DNA of 64,000 bases, taken from the NCBI GenBank assembly GCA_001600615.1, contig BCKK01000004.1, forward strand, positions 917,316 to 981,315, given 5' to 3'. Position 1 is the stretch's first letter; every line of letters starts with the position of its first letter. The notes beneath the pieces are model-generated. The model saw nothing but the letters and a program-made list of their open reading frames with translations. It did not search any database and was not told where the DNA came from. The stretch is from Dioszegia crocea (lineage: Eukaryota; Basidiomycota; Tremellomycetes; Tremellales; Bulleribasidiaceae). This document shows, piece after piece, positions 21,279 through 33,691 of the stretch. The translations under genes and the position numbers were made by a program.

Positions 21279-24200
21279 TTACAACACCTCGACCACATCT
21301 TCCTCATCGTCCATCCCGAATACATACTTCTCCTTGGGCAACTTCGGTGCCCTCCCCTCAGCTCTCGCCTGCCGTCTCTCCTGCACCTCGGCGTAATCTC
21401 TTCCGCCCCTCTCAAACTCCTTCAATCGGATCGACTTGTTCCTGACGTGCGTTTCCGCATCGGAACAGTGGTCGTCGTTTGGGTGCGGTATTGCTTTGAC
21501 CTGTCGATAGTAACGCATATGGCGTTCCCAATACCGGCAGGCATCGAGTAATACATCAATCGGGACGAGGCCGTGCTTCGACAGAGTCTGAGAGATCAGT
21601 AGGGGGCCCTTGAGGTAGCTGATGGTAGATAGCAGTCTGCTGAGTCTGATCGCATGTAGGAAGTGGCAACTCACGTGGAAACAATCGGAAACCTCCTTAT
21701 CCAATCCTGCGAAGCGCAAAAGTTCGCCGTACTTGTCGACGAATCCTTGTAGATGGGCGGCAGGGTTGTCGCCGCGGATTGCGCTGAACAAATCAGCAAT
21801 CTGTTGCACATGTGTAAGTATTCAAAAGACTCACCCTCGCTCAAGCGTCCATCGATTCCAACAGCAAGACAAGAACCGCCTCTTATCCGAGATCTAGATT
21901 CTCGTCAGCTTTTGCCTAGCACATGAAGCCAATACACTCACATGTCGCATATCCCCCCATACCACTTCCTCATCCATCCTCCTCATCGGCCCCCTCTGCC
22001 TATCTCCTCCTGGAAACAATTTATCTAATTCCCACATCAGATCTCGTAGGGTTCCAGGGACGATACTGGTAGACCACTTAGTCCACTTATTGTCTTTCCG
22101 GCCCGTCATGGTAGGGCAAATGAATCCGAATTTCCGGAGAATATCAGGACTATCCTCAACCTCCGCTGCCGCCGCTACGGTCGCGGGAACAGGTAGAGGT
22201 TGGGACGGACCAGCTTTCGCCGGGCTGGGTCTCCGTATCCGTTTCGGGCGTAACCCCGAATTTTCAGGACCGGGCACGGCATTGGCATCCGGGCGTCGCC
22301 GACCCTTGGTCGAAACACCGTTGGCCGCACCTTGTAATACTAGAGCCTCGAATTCATCGCCAAGGACGATGTCAGCAGTCGTACCGAACCCGTAATTTAC
22401 GGGCCTACGGTTCCGATGCGACCGTCGCCTGGCCATCGCTGATGACTCAGCTCCGTCCCCGTCTGGTCCAGTAATAGCGGATGAGGCTCCCGAGCGGGTT
22501 CGGGACAGACCCGCCGGTATGGGTGAGCCTCTTCGCGAGGGGCCTGGACCTTCTGAGGCGATCTCATTCTCGGATGTGGCATCGTGGATAGAGACGACAG
22601 GGTTTGGGCCATCCGACAATTGGTTGGTAGATGAAAACGGAGTAAGGAGGCCGTTGACCGTCCGAGAAAGGAGGGCAGATTGTCCCGGTTCCAGCTGATC
22701 CGGCAGTACCGCTTTACCCTTGCCAACCGCCGGATCCCGAGCGACGGCAGTTACGGACGTGGCGGTCCGGAACGAGACATCGGTCGGGGCTACCGCGTCC
22801 GAATCAGGCTCCCTGGCGTCGGTGGACTCGGGGCGGGAGATAGCGGAAGGTGATTGAGCTCGGGGAGGGGTGTCGGAGGTAGAGGTAGCCTCGGATGGAG
22901 GACCCGGGTTGGGATTCACCACCTGTGACGGTCCGCCAAGTCGACCGGTATACTCAATCACCCGACGCAGACGCTCGCCGGTGGTATCAGCCCCGCCATT
23001 GGCAGAGTTCTGACGAGCGAGTAGACGGGCGATGTCTTGACTAGATTGCAGAGGGGTGCTGAGGGATTGGGACGGCGCCGGAGCAGCTGACCTGGGCGGC
23101 TTCTGGGGGGAAGGCGTACTGGTCCGCCATGATGGCCGGTTTTGCGCTCGGGGTTGTAGGTGAGTTGGACGTGTTGACGTCGTTGCTGTGAAGAATCAGC
23201 ACATGTGACTCAACAGGGACATGGAACTTACCTGATGGAGCTTTTGATGTGACTTCTCCTATCGCGCCCTGTGCCTGATTCGGCAATACTGCATTCTCCT
23301 GCGAGCGGGAATGGGACGATTGAGTTGGGGGAATGACTGACACCCGCGGACGGACTCCAAGCTCGGAAGACTGGGTAGAAGAGCGGGTTTTGGTTTCCGG
23401 TTGGGATTGTGGTTGAGACGGTGCAAGATTTGTTCTTTGCGACGGCTGCAGTGGGGAATTGACCGCATTTGACACCTGCCCCTGATCCAATACCCCCTCT
23501 TGCTCCGCCTTATCCTGTACCGAACCAGGCGCCGCCCGCTCCTTCCCCTTCCCAGTCTCTCCACCTCTTCTGATACGTTGGGATTGAGAGGGCAGGATGA
23601 CGATGTCGTCATCATCCTCACCATCCGCATCCGCATCATCACCAGACGAGACGAGGATCACCCCATCAGCCTCCCGCTTCTGCTTGGCCAAAGCCGCCAA
23701 CTTGGCTTTCCGTTTGGACTCTTTGGTCTTATCCCCGTTTGACATGCTTGCTGTCTCTACCGCCAAAGAACCGGCCGACATGACGCTCGGCTGTCGCTTG
23801 AATCCTCGCGCCTGCTCCGCGGCTGCTGACCTCCCTGGCATGGCGTCATCCTCGTCGTCCGAGATGGTTTCGATCCGCCTCTTCCGTGGTCGGAAGTGCG
23901 GGATCGGTTGATCATCTTCTTGAGATCTGGTGATGGCTTTGGGTGAGATCCGTGATGAAGCCGACTCAGCCGTAGCTGATTGCGCAGCTGTTACGGGGGC
24001 AGAGACGACCGGGCGGGGGATTGTGACGCCCTCACGAGGAGTTTGATCGCTTTGGGCGCCGAGAGGATTGAGCGCGGTCTGCAGTGTGTGGGAAGACTCT
24101 GGATTGTTGGTGACAACAGGAGAGGCAGATGAGGTTACTGCAGCCCAAGAAGAGGGCTTGTGCGTGCGTGAATCGTGTGTGGCAGGCGTATGGGGGATAT

Positions 24201-27200
24201 CAGAGTCTACTGTGAGGGTAGAAGGAACCGGAGCTGAGGTAGAGGATTTAGGAGTAGAAGTGCTGGCAGACGGTGGTGCAGCCTCGACAGGTGGGCGGGC
24301 AGCGGTTGGCCTTGTTCGCGAAGGGAGGGCTATAGGGAGAGCGGAAGCTGCAGGTCGTGGAAGAAGGGGTTGTGATGAAGCCTGAGTAGGACCGGCGTAG
24401 GGTACAGCGACTCTAGAATTGGCCTGGAAGGTAGTTGAGGGGTGAGCGGATACTGGTTGATAGTGTGCACGGCTGGGGCCTGCTTGGGATTGACCAGCGT
24501 GAACGTCGGTTCGTAGACGAGGGTCGATCGCCGACCACGATGTGGCAGATGATGATAGCTGGGGGCCGGATGGTATAGCAATTGCAGCGGCGGAGCCGAA
24601 GGACCAGACGTGGGGGAACGATCCGGAGAAAGTCGGATTGACAGTGGCTGCTATCGCGGAAGAAGACGAAGCCGTGGGAGGGTTGTTCACCGGAGCTTGA
24701 GCACCGGACGGTGCGAGCGGCATCTGATGTTGCGGTACCGGAGCAGGGGCCCGCCTAACACGAACCGCAGCGAGAAGTGCGCGTTCCTCTTCAGACGCCG
24801 CCGCTCGACGACGGACCAGTGCATCCCTTTCCCGGGTAGCAATGGCAATCGCAAGATCATCGATAGCAGCTTTAGGGCCGTTCTGCCAAGTCGATCCGCC
24901 CATGGCCGCCCTCTCCGCCGCAACACGCACTGCTCGCTGGTCCGCTGATTCGGCGGCTCGTCGATTCTGCGCATAAACGTACGAATTGTGCGGGGCCGAG
25001 GCAAGAGCTGCGGCACGAGCCGGCCCAGCCGGTATTCTTGTCTCGATCACTGTGACATGGCGGGTGTGGACGATTTGAGTGAAGGCTTCGAGAGATCTCA
25101 GCTGCTCCCACTTGTCCATCTCGGCAGCGCGACATGCCCCAATGAACTCGAAGGCCTTCACCCAGGCCATTCGAGCCCCCGCCTCGGTCCATCTACCCCC
25201 GCCATCAGTGTCGTGCAGCGACCAGTACTGGGTCTCAATCAGTGCTTGGACCGCATTTTTGACCTCGGCGTTTCGCCTGTCTGCCGCGGCCTGCTGCTGG
25301 GCCTCAGCCTCGGCCCTCTTTCTGCTCTCCTCCTGGCGGCGCGCCTCCTCCTCGAGAAAGATACGACGGTTGATCTCCTCTTGGCTCGGAGCTTGGACAA
25401 TCGGCGTCTCCTTCTCTTTCCCTTGCCCCTCCTCCTTCTCTTGATCCGCAGCTCTCGCAGCTGCCTCCTGCTCGGACAGCTTGAGGGCGCGCTGGAGATC
25501 CACCTCCTCTCGTCGCTTCTCCTCTTCCTCTCGTCGCTTGCCCTCCGCCTCTCGCGCAACCCGCGCTCTTTCCGAGATGCGGAATGGAGCGAGCTCTGCT
25601 TCGGCCTTGGCCGCCTCCCTTTCCTTCTCCTGTCTGAGCTTAAACTCGGCAAATCTATCCGCTCTGGCCTTGTCCTCCTTCTCCTCCCGAGCCTTGTTGT
25701 CCGCGACGAGCTTTGCAGCTTCGTCAGCGACACGCTGGCGTTCGGCATTGTCCGCCGCCAGCCATGCCTTGGCGCCAGCAGCAACTTTGGCAGCTTCAGG
25801 GTCTTCCCGGATTTTGCTCAGTCGACGCTCTTTCCGGTGAGCCTCCTCTCGCCGTTGGGCGGTGGCGAGGGTTTCGAGTCGAGGTTTTTCGGCCTTATCG
25901 GCTGCACCTTGCTGCTGCTTCTGGACAGCTCTTCCGGCCTCCTCCTTTTCTCTCTTGGCCCTGGCATCGTCTTGCCTCTGCTTCTCTGCAGCAGCCGAAC
26001 GATCCGCCTCCTCCTTCTTGGACTGGGCCCGAGCATCCTCCTCCTTCTTCCTCTTTACGGCAGCCAGGCGTTCGCCCTCTACTTGAGCAGCTTTGGCGGC
26101 CTCCTCCGCAGCGACCTTCGCCAGCCTGTCGGTTTCGACCTTCTGTAACCGAAGGTTTTCAATCTCAGCAGCCTTTTCGTCCGCCTCCGCCTTCGCTCGC
26201 GCCTTGGCAGCAACGGCATCGCGATCCCGCTGGAGCTGACGCTCTCTCTCTTCTTCTGCGGCCTGGATCCTGGCCTTCTCAGCCTCCGCCTCCTTCTGCT
26301 CGTTCTCCCTGATGAACTCGAGAGCCCGTTCCTCCTCTCGCATCAGGGCGAATGTCTCGTTGATTGCATCCCGTCGCCGCCGTCGAGCGGACGCGAGAGC
26401 GACTTCGGCCGCATTCTCCACGACCAACTCGCTTTCCTCGAGAAACTCCTCCTTCTCCATTTCCTGAGACGCGGCCTGACGGCGCGCGTCTTCTTTTTCC
26501 TCCGCGGCTTTGCGTAGTTCCTCTTCCTCGACTTCTCGATCACGCCGCTGTTGCTCTGCTTCAGCAGCAAGGCGGGCCTGGACAGCTTCGAGGGATGATT
26601 GAAGCATCACGATAAGGTCGGGAGGGGAGGGGAGTTGAGGAGCTGGGGAAAGTGCGGGCGGGAGCGTTGATGGGGCGGATGGGGCGGGAACTTTGGCTTT
26701 CGAGGAGGGAGTTTGGGCGGGTGGTTGAGAGGTGAGAAGTTCGAGCAGGTCTTTAGCTTGTTGCGCTAAAGACTCTGCTGATATCGATTGGGAGTTGGGT
26801 GGTACTTGAGGGGTATCATTGATAGCAGAAGGATCACGGGCCCCAGTAGGGGTCATGAGCATCCCGACTGCCTCCTCATCGTCTTCTGTCCGCTGCCTCT
26901 CCGCCCGCTCCTCTTCAGGGGCAGTGATAGCCTCGGGTCGTACGTATTCCGCGGAGAACACATCAACACCGTCTGCTTGCGAGGCATCGCGGCTGGTGCG
27001 TCCTGCCTGGGTTTGTGAACGAGAAGCCTCAACGATATTCCATTTGGACAGAAGATCGTCCAATTTGGGAACAGAGGGTGGAGCGACGGTATTGGAAGCC
27101 GTTGTGGGTGGTATCGATCGAGAGGCTGGGGCGTGGGATGATGATGGGATTCGTTGGAGGGGTCTAGCAGGGGAGGGCGGAGGCCGAGTACGTATTGTCG

Positions 27201-28539
27201 GGGCCGGTCGGACCGGGTTGACCGGTTGAGAAGGGTGAGGAATCAGGGAATGGGAGATGAGAGAGGGAGAATGAGGTTGAATAGGGATCCGATGAGGTTG
27301 AGTAATAGGAGTTGCCGATGGTGGTGGCGCAACAGCGAGAGCAGCGTGTGATGGCCCCTGTACGATTGAGATTCGAGTTGACGGGGGTTCCAGTATTGGT
27401 ACCGAGCCATGAAGAGAATCAGACTGTGGTACAGCCGACCGGGGTGGATACGAGGTCGGGTAAGTTGACTTGGCGGGGTGTCGAGGTATACGGGTCTCGA
27501 CCGGGTCGTCCATTGCTCCTGAGTGGTCCCGTTGTCCCTGCTCATCATCGGACGAAACCAGTTCAATCGGCTCGTCGGCTTTCCACCCCACCGCTCCGCC
27601 CAGGGACAGGCGAGATGGGACAGCAGGCGTAGAGCCCGATACGGCGAGTCGGGGTCGTTTGGTGGGGCGAACGGCAGAGGGGGAGGCGACTGAACCTGGG
27701 GAATGGGGGATGGACGGACCGCCGAAACGGCGATGCCGGGGTTGATCCATTGCCCCAGCGGGAGATATGGTCGGTCTGGGTCTTTTATGTGAATTGTGCT
27801 GGTGAGGGGTGTCATGCTTATCTGAAGAATGTCGGGATGGTTTGGAGCCGGATTGCATTGACGCTGCACCCTGTCAATTCACGTTTTCGGGACATGATTA
27901 TGGACGAAAACATACTGGAGGTGCTGGGACCAGCATCTGCGTTACGATGCCCGCTTGACTGATGAGGAGTTGACTGCTCTCCACGCGGCCTATGAGCTGT
28001 TGCGCGTTAGCACTGCTTCATTCCAGCTAAAAAGGTGAGTCAAATGGACTTACCGCTCTGACTAGGTCCAGCTAAGGCATTTACACTCTCCCTATCCACA
28101 TGAGGCAGTGAATTCCGATGTGAAGACTCAGGCCGGGTCTGAGATGGGAACGCTGCGTCTGATCAGGTTATGCTTTAACGTACCCAAACCGTAAACATAA
28201 CTCACCAGATCGGCTCGGACCCGCCTCATCCCGTCCGCCATCATCACCCTCATCCTCATTCCCATCTCCACCCAGAGCCAACCTGCTACCTCTCCTCTCG
28301 ACATGAACGCCATGGAAAGACTTTCGTCCCTTCTTCTTGGGCTCTACGGAATGGCTACCGTGTGACCGCTTGCGTCCCTCTACGCCCTGGCTGCCAGTCG
28401 AAGGTAGACTATTCCTTTTGTGTTTTGAGCCGGAGGACGACCCAGCTGAACTTCTGCTCGTACTGGTTGGGGGTCGGAACATGGGAGCGTGGTCGAGAAT
28501 ACTCCGCTGACCCGGGGTTTGGATGGGAGGGTTCGACAT
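21279..28539 (-). CDS. Very large coiled-coil, Pro/Ser-rich protein with UIM-like and SIM-like motifs
   Basis: Not assignable to a known family. A continuous spliced model of roughly 2,200 residues can be followed. Exon 1 is MSNPPIQTPGQRSILDHAPM. Short exons lead into a 4.6 kb exon. A GTAAGT/ACAG intron near 23190-23232 carries the frame on to ARLLARQNSANGG and RVIEYTGRLGGPSQ. The last exons end YVFGMDDEEDVVEVL. The N-terminal third is Pro/Ser-rich and basic. The centre is an Ala/Glu/Lys/Arg coiled coil of over 400 residues. One site, VDLQRALKLSEQEAA (about 25455-25510), fits the ubiquitin-interacting motif pattern (hydrophobic-x-x-Ala-hydrophobic-x-x-Ser-x-x-Glu). Four hydrophobic/acidic sites resemble SUMO-interacting motifs: IELVSSDDE (about 27541-27575), DDDDIVILPS, VILVSSGDD and IETISDDEDD (23585-23880). 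A nuclear ubiquitin/SUMO scaffold is plausible but inferred. Confidence 0.7.
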
Positions 28540-29015
28540 GACGGATTATGTGAAGGTTGAAAGTTTGACACGATTCAAGTAGGGGAAGGTAGATTGGTTT
28601 TCGGATCATAGACTCGAAACGCGCAGATAGAGAGGTGAGATATATCGATGTCGAGATTTAGAAGCAATACTATTCACCTACGAAGTGGTATGAGCGGAGA
28701 TCAACAACGAACGCGTCAGGCAACTCACGACATTATGTCCCTTGCACAGAGTGACAGGAGTTTCTCGGATGACGGGACTATTCCCAAACTCCCATGCTTG
28801 CGATCTGGTAGCCCTGGGACGCGCTCTCAGATTGTGAACACGCGTAGTCAGATTGTAGAGGTAGATGAAGGGACAATCTGAGCCTGGGCCGAAAGTTGAC
28901 CCGACTCTGCAGATCTTTCCGTCGGAAAGGAAATTACGTTACCGCCCTGGCTGCATGAGCAAGCGTTTCAAAATCTCTATATGCCTGCAATCTACCTGCA
29001 ATCTCACGCCTAAGC
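28540..29015. other. Divergent promoter region between the large scaffold gene and ERV1
   Basis: 476 bp between opposed start codons. No coding signal. An internal TCAGATTGT direct repeat (around 28828-28858) is noted. It presumably contains both promoters. Confidence 0.55.
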
Positions 29016-29693
29016 ATGTCCGGCCTACCCACGCCCCCTTCAATGTTCCCTCCAGGCTCATCTCAACCCCAACGGACGACAAAAGAAACCCATCCAAACC
29101 TCCCCCCCGGGCTAATCCTCGATGCCGAAGGCAAAGTCTGTAAAGTCTGTAATTCATGGCAAGACTGGGCCAAGGTGAAGAAGGCGGATGGGAAGGGCGT
29201 GGCGGTATCCAAAGACCCATTGGGATCATTTGGGGATATGTTCAAATCTGCTCGGAAATCCACTACCCCAAATGCATCCAATACCTCTACATCCCTTGCC
29301 ACTGCCGCTGTCGCCGCCGCCTCTTCCTCCGCCGTCACAGACCGCAGTGATTGTCCGCCCGATACAGCTGCGCTCGGCCGATCAACGTGGACATTCCTAC
29401 ATACCACCGCGGCGTACTACCCCCTTCGAGCCTCCGAGGCACATCAAACCAACATGCGCTCCCTCCTCTCTTCATTACCCATATTGTATCCCTGCGGATG
29501 GTGTGCCGAGGACTTTGGGAAGGATATGAAGGCCAATCCGCCAGATTTGTCGGGCAGGGAAGGGCTCAGTCGGTGGTTGTGCGAGAGACATAATGAGGTG
29601 AATGGGAGGTTGGGCAAGGAGGTGTTTGAGTGCTCGACTAAGAGGCTTGATGAGCGCTGGAAGGATGGGCCGGCGGATGGGCGATGTGATTAG
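29016..29693 (+). CDS. ERV1: Erv1/ALR FAD-dependent sulfhydryl oxidase, intronless
   Basis: Erv1 reoxidises Mia40 in the mitochondrial intermembrane space and passes electrons to cytochrome c. Visible features are the N-terminal shuttle Cys pair (GKVCKVCNSWQDW, C-x-x-C), the start of the FAD domain (LGRSTWTFLHTTAAYYP), the catalytic pair YPCGWCAEDFGKD (YPCxxCAxDF), the flavin-binding segment LCERHNEVNGRLGK and the structural C-x(n)-C around FECSTKRLDERW. 225 residues. A Ser/Ala-rich insert of some 40 residues lies between the shuttle and FAD domains, longer than in yeast. No intron is needed, unusual for this window. Head-to-head with the large scaffold gene and tail-to-tail with RER2. Confidence 0.95.
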   Translation: MSGLPTPPSMFPPGSSQPQRTTKETHPNLPPGLILDAEGKVCKVCNSWQDWAKVKKADGKGVAVSKDPLGSFGDMFKSARKSTTPNASNTSTSLATAAVAAASSSAVTDRSDCPPDTAALGRSTWTFLHTTAAYYPLRASEAHQTNMRSLLSSLPILYPCGWCAEDFGKDMKANPPDLSGREGLSRWLCERHNEVNGRLGKEVFECSTKRLDERWKDGPADGRCD

Positions 29694-29882
29694 GCGAGAG
29701 AGAGTTGGCGGGGGGCGATCTGGATCTGCGGATAGATCTTAGTCGTAGTAGAGTAGAGTGGAGTAGAGTGTAGAATAGATCAGCTGAGCATAGTAAGGCT
29801 GGATACCTTAGCGACAGCTTGGACGTGAAGACGGGTTGAATATTTCTAGGTAGACCCACGACCAGCATACATGCATCACCCC

Positions 29883-30999
29883 TCAATACCCCAATCTGCT
29901 TAGCCAAACCTTCTGCTGCCACCCCAACAGTATAGGCAACATATCTGTCAAACCAAATTCGGGCCACATGGTGCGTACAAAATGCAGCTGTGTATCTCTA
30001 GATGACTGTTCAATCAGCCCCGTCCGACGTGATTCTGAGCGGATGGACTCACCTGCCACATCATAAAGTCGCTCAGGCGCTTTACGTTTGACGTCCTCAC
30101 GAATATATCCAGATCTTCCAATACGGGCAGCATTCGTTGTTCTCGGGGATGTCGGAGAGCCGATATTGATTCGACAGACTCGAGATTTTGATAGATCTCT
30201 GAAGAGTCGACTTCACTGTTCATGTTAGCTTACACGGGATCCAAGGGTCGGCTACATGAAAAGCTCACTCTTCTGGTCCTAAATCTGCGGCGGCATGATC
30301 CTCCACCGTCTGCTTCACAGCATGTAATATCTCATCGCGAGAAGTGTAGGGACAGCACACGTTTAGCACACCACTGCCAAATCAGCTATCCCGTACAGTG
30401 GATCCATTAGCCACGCAAACTTACCTCGTATGTCTTTCAGTCAACCTTTCCATATCCTCCACCGCCTGCCTGACATCGGGCGGCAACATCTCTCTCCGGC
30501 CAATGAACCGTATTCGCACGCCATATTTCTGTAGCAGATCCCTTTCCCATAAGCTCAGACCGGAACGCAAGTAGGCAACACTCACCCATGCTCGCACAAC
30601 TCCATTAACCGTGTCTTGGCCAGCCTCATCAACTCCCCTACCTCCTCTTCTGACCTCGAGAAGTTGTCGATACTGAATGCGTAGATGGATACGGCTCGTA
30701 TTTTCAGTTTGAGGCATACCTCCAGTATCTAGACATCAGCCTTTGCGTCGACCGGGGCATGGCACCAATGCTTGGTTTAGGTCACTTACCCTTCGTAATG
30801 ACTGAAACCCATCTGTGTGTCCCTCGACAACACGCTTCCCCCTTCCTCGCGCATATCGTCTGTTCCCATCCATCACGAAACCCACATGTCGGGGTATTGG
30901 ACCCAAGGAGAGCAGGTACAGAAGTACGGTAGTTGCGAAGGCGTGAAGGCGGTGAAGGATCAGCGAGAGCAGGTGGTGCGACGTAGGTGTTGATGACAT
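29883..30999 (-). CDS. RER2: cis-Prenyltransferase, dehydrodolichyl diphosphate synthase, spliced
   Basis: Makes long-chain polyprenyl diphosphate, precursor of dolichol for protein glycosylation, at the ER membrane. The N-terminus has a hydrophobic stretch ([20 protein letters not shown]) followed by the first signature [14 protein letters not shown] with the catalytic Asp. Spliced exons then give [86 protein letters not shown] followed by WQ, and the last exon with [20 protein letters not shown]. The RTS(N/G)xxRLSxF motif for IPP binding is present. The stop is at 29883-29885. About five introns. Rer2 and Srt1 are not separable from sequence by eye. Confidence 0.92.
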
Positions 31000-31265
31000 G
31001 GCTTTCGTAGCTCAATTCCCTGGTCTCGATGTCAGTAGAGTAAGTATTGCCTGTGTTGAGTGTTGATATAGGCGAGTGTTGCATAGCATTCCTTTGGCTG
31101 GGCGAACTCAAACGTGGACGTGACTTTTGACTGTTACGTCATCGACCTATACCCGACAAAATCCGATGTTCCCATCCGATGATCCTTGGTGCAAACTGCC
31201 ATAGCATCAACAGCAAACAGCTACCTACAGCATCCATACATACATCAGACACAGCTACACTCAGT

Positions 31266-32795
31266 ATGCTCCGACGAAAGCTATCCGCCGGCGCCCTTCG
31301 CGCAACTTCTTCGCCCATCTCAAGCCTCACTTCCAATGTCCCCGGACAGCTCATGGCCAATACGGCCCGACAGCAGGGACAACAGTCGGCCAATCTTGCG
31401 TCGGCCGTTTTACTCAATAGTCAACGGAGGTGGAAAGAGGAGACTGTTGTGATTCTCAAATCTGAGCTGAAGCGAAGGGGTTTGAGTCAGACTGGGAATA
31501 AGTGAGTTTTGAGGCTGGGCTGGATCGGATTGGGGGTGGGTAAAGTGTTACACAGAGGGGATTCTGCATTGTTCTGCACGACCTCAATCTGAACTTTTGT
31601 CACCTATACCATCCGCCAGACCGACCTTCAATCCAAAGATCCATATACAGGAGCTGACTGCCAGATCCGCCCTAGTCACCCGCCTAGAATCAGCCGATAC
31701 ATCCTCCCTCCTCCCTCCCGTCCCGGCCCTCCCAACCCAATTCAAACGCTCAATCTCCACCTCTCCCTCTTCGCGCGCTCAGGGCTCAGGTTCTGACGCA
31801 CCGTCAAAGCCCTCGGGCGCAGACCAAACTCCCATCTCAACAGACACCGTCACGTCCACTGGTCCCGCCGTCATCTCGCAGAAGACAGAGGCGGCAAAGA
31901 CAGAGGAAATTGAGCCTGAGGTTGTGGATTCTGTTCCGGGGCTGCCTGAGTTGACGGAGGATGCTGCGAAGAAGAGTAGTAGTGGGGAAGGGATGAGGTA
32001 TAGTATGCCTAAGTTTGAAGAGGATGCGGAGGTTGAGCAGGTTATTGTGAGTTGGGTTCACATTGCGTGGTGTACCTTGCCGCTGGATGATCCGAAACCG
32101 CCCTGTTCCTCTAAATCTTCCTCACCTATATCATCTATCTATCTAATGGCCTCTCGCTGATACTGCAGCCCCTCGAACCCGACAACTTCCGCTCGAACCG
32201 AGAACTGCCCGAAGCCGACGAACCTTCCCCACCTTCCGATCTCCCTTCCGGACCCAAGGTCGTAACAGTCTCTGACCAATCCACCCAACCAGGCGGCGGA
32301 CCCTCTCACGCAATCCACGACGACCTCCCCCCATCCAAGTCTGAGGCGGAGAACGACCAATCTGCCGCCGACGCAGCTTCTGATGCAGCCCACAAGCTCG
32401 TCGAGGCTCTTCCCAGCCTCGGCTCTGTCCTTGGCGCAGTGGCTCTTTCGCCCGTTCGCGCCGTAGGTGCCCTGGGCTCCTTCTTACCGCCCATCGGCGC
32501 ACCGAAGGCGGAGTTGAAGGATGAGAACACGGAGTACAAGGCCAACTCCGAGCCGTTGAATGGGGAAGAGAAAAAGGGGATGTACATATTTGGAGGTATC
32601 GTCGCTCTGGGTCTTGTCCTGGGTGGAGTTAATGCCACGAAGGCCAAGGCGGAAGCTAAGGCGCTTAAGGATAAGGCTGGAGAGTTGGTTGGTGGGGCCG
32701 GTGGACATGGAAGCAAGGAGGGCGTGAACGGGGATGATAAATGGGCGAAAGCTAGCGGTGCGGAGATTGTTGGGCATGGTGCTAGGAAGGCTTGA
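31266..32795 (+). CDS. AIM34: AIM34-like mitochondrial SAP-domain membrane protein
   Basis: MLRRKLSAGALRATSSPISS is Arg/Ser-rich and lacks acidic residues, as expected for mitochondrial import. A SAP helix-extension-helix follows: VVILKSELKRRGLSQTGN, then across a small intron KSALVTRLESADTSS. The middle is Ser/Pro-rich and then acidic (EIEPEVVDSVPGLPELTEDA). After a second intron the last exon gives PLEPDNFRSNRELPEADEPS. One transmembrane segment (GMYIFGGIVALGLVLGGVNA) lies near the C-terminus, followed by a Lys/Ala-rich end. Yeast Aim34 has the same N-terminal SAP plus C-terminal membrane segment layout and affects mitochondrial inheritance. Assignment rests on architecture and is moderate. 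Confidence 0.75.
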
Positions 32796-33691
32796 ATGGA
32801 GGCTGCAATGGTGGAATGACGAGAATCTATGAAATGCATGATAAACGAATGCTAATATCCCTATACAAGAGTCAGACGCAAAGCCTTGCTGGGATACAGC
32901 TGGGCCAAAAAAGCCAATCCAGTTTATCAGGCTCAGAGGTCGACGTCGACCCACTGATGATCGATGATGACTTGTCAAGTGTGTATAGTCTGTTACAAAG
33001 CTGCAACCAATATTAGACCTTGTAGAAAGAGGCGCTTTGACCACGTAGCGCTACCCCTGCCCGAGCCGGTAAAACGGTGCACGGGCCCCTCAGGCTCTTT
33101 TGGTTCTCTAGAATCATTACCCTTATGGCTCTATATCCCCTGCTTCACATACTCATCCCTCATCCCTCTGCCCTTCCCCTCCGCCCCCGCTCCCTCGAAG
33201 TTGAAGCCTCAATTTCGCGTGGTCATCTTTTGCAAACCGCAGATTATCACAATGCCTTTCACCGTCCAGACAAAATCCCGACTGAAGAAGACTTCTGCAT
33301 GGCAGGAGATGAAAAGATTGATCAGACGAAATATTACTGGCAATAAAGGGCGTTGAGAAGCCGTTCAAGGGCCCTCCTGAGTATCAATTAGCAGGCCCGG
33401 GCTCGAAAGCATTGGCAGTCCCGACCCTCCGCCCAACAGTGGTACGATTCACAGTTGCCCTATTCCTCTCAAATGTAGTCGGTAATTCCCCAAATCACCG
33501 AGCCGGACCGCACTTATGTCGCGAAGCCCGATACTCATTAATCCGACCACACCCAGCGCAAGACCAGAAACCCCAGCCAATGTGTTGAAGCCGTGCATGC
33601 CAAGCGAAACATCCTCGTTCCACTGCCATAACCACAGTCTCCCCAGCTCCCGAACTTCTCGACCGCGATATACCGCAATACAAAGGTTCGT
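32796..33691. other. Convergent intergenic region with weak small reading frames
   Basis: About 900 bp between the AIM34-like stop and the RPL18 stop. A 34-codon frame from ATG 33252 (MPFTVQTKSRLKKTSAWQEM...) and a second open stretch in another frame (33306-33585, including GVEKPFKGPPEYQLAGPGSK) look faintly protein-like. No donor site joins them cleanly. No other feature was recognised. Confidence 0.4.

Noticed and set aside
22961..23041. Two separate genes at the stop near 23041 within the large minus-strand gene
   Set aside because: The stop lies in an intron read-through frame. Using the GTAAGT/ACAG intron near 23190-23232 switches frame and leaves one continuous coding sequence through this point.
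29700..29790. GTAGA-rich short repeat after ERV1 as a functional element
   Set aside because: Only a few imperfect units in a convergent 3' region; no structure or conservation is visible.
33077..33585. Possible small mitochondrial-type protein gene (frames containing MPFTVQTKSRLKK and GVEKPFKGPPEYQ)
   Set aside because: The protein-like pieces lie in different frames, no consensus donor connects them, and I recognise no family. Open length is within chance for this composition.
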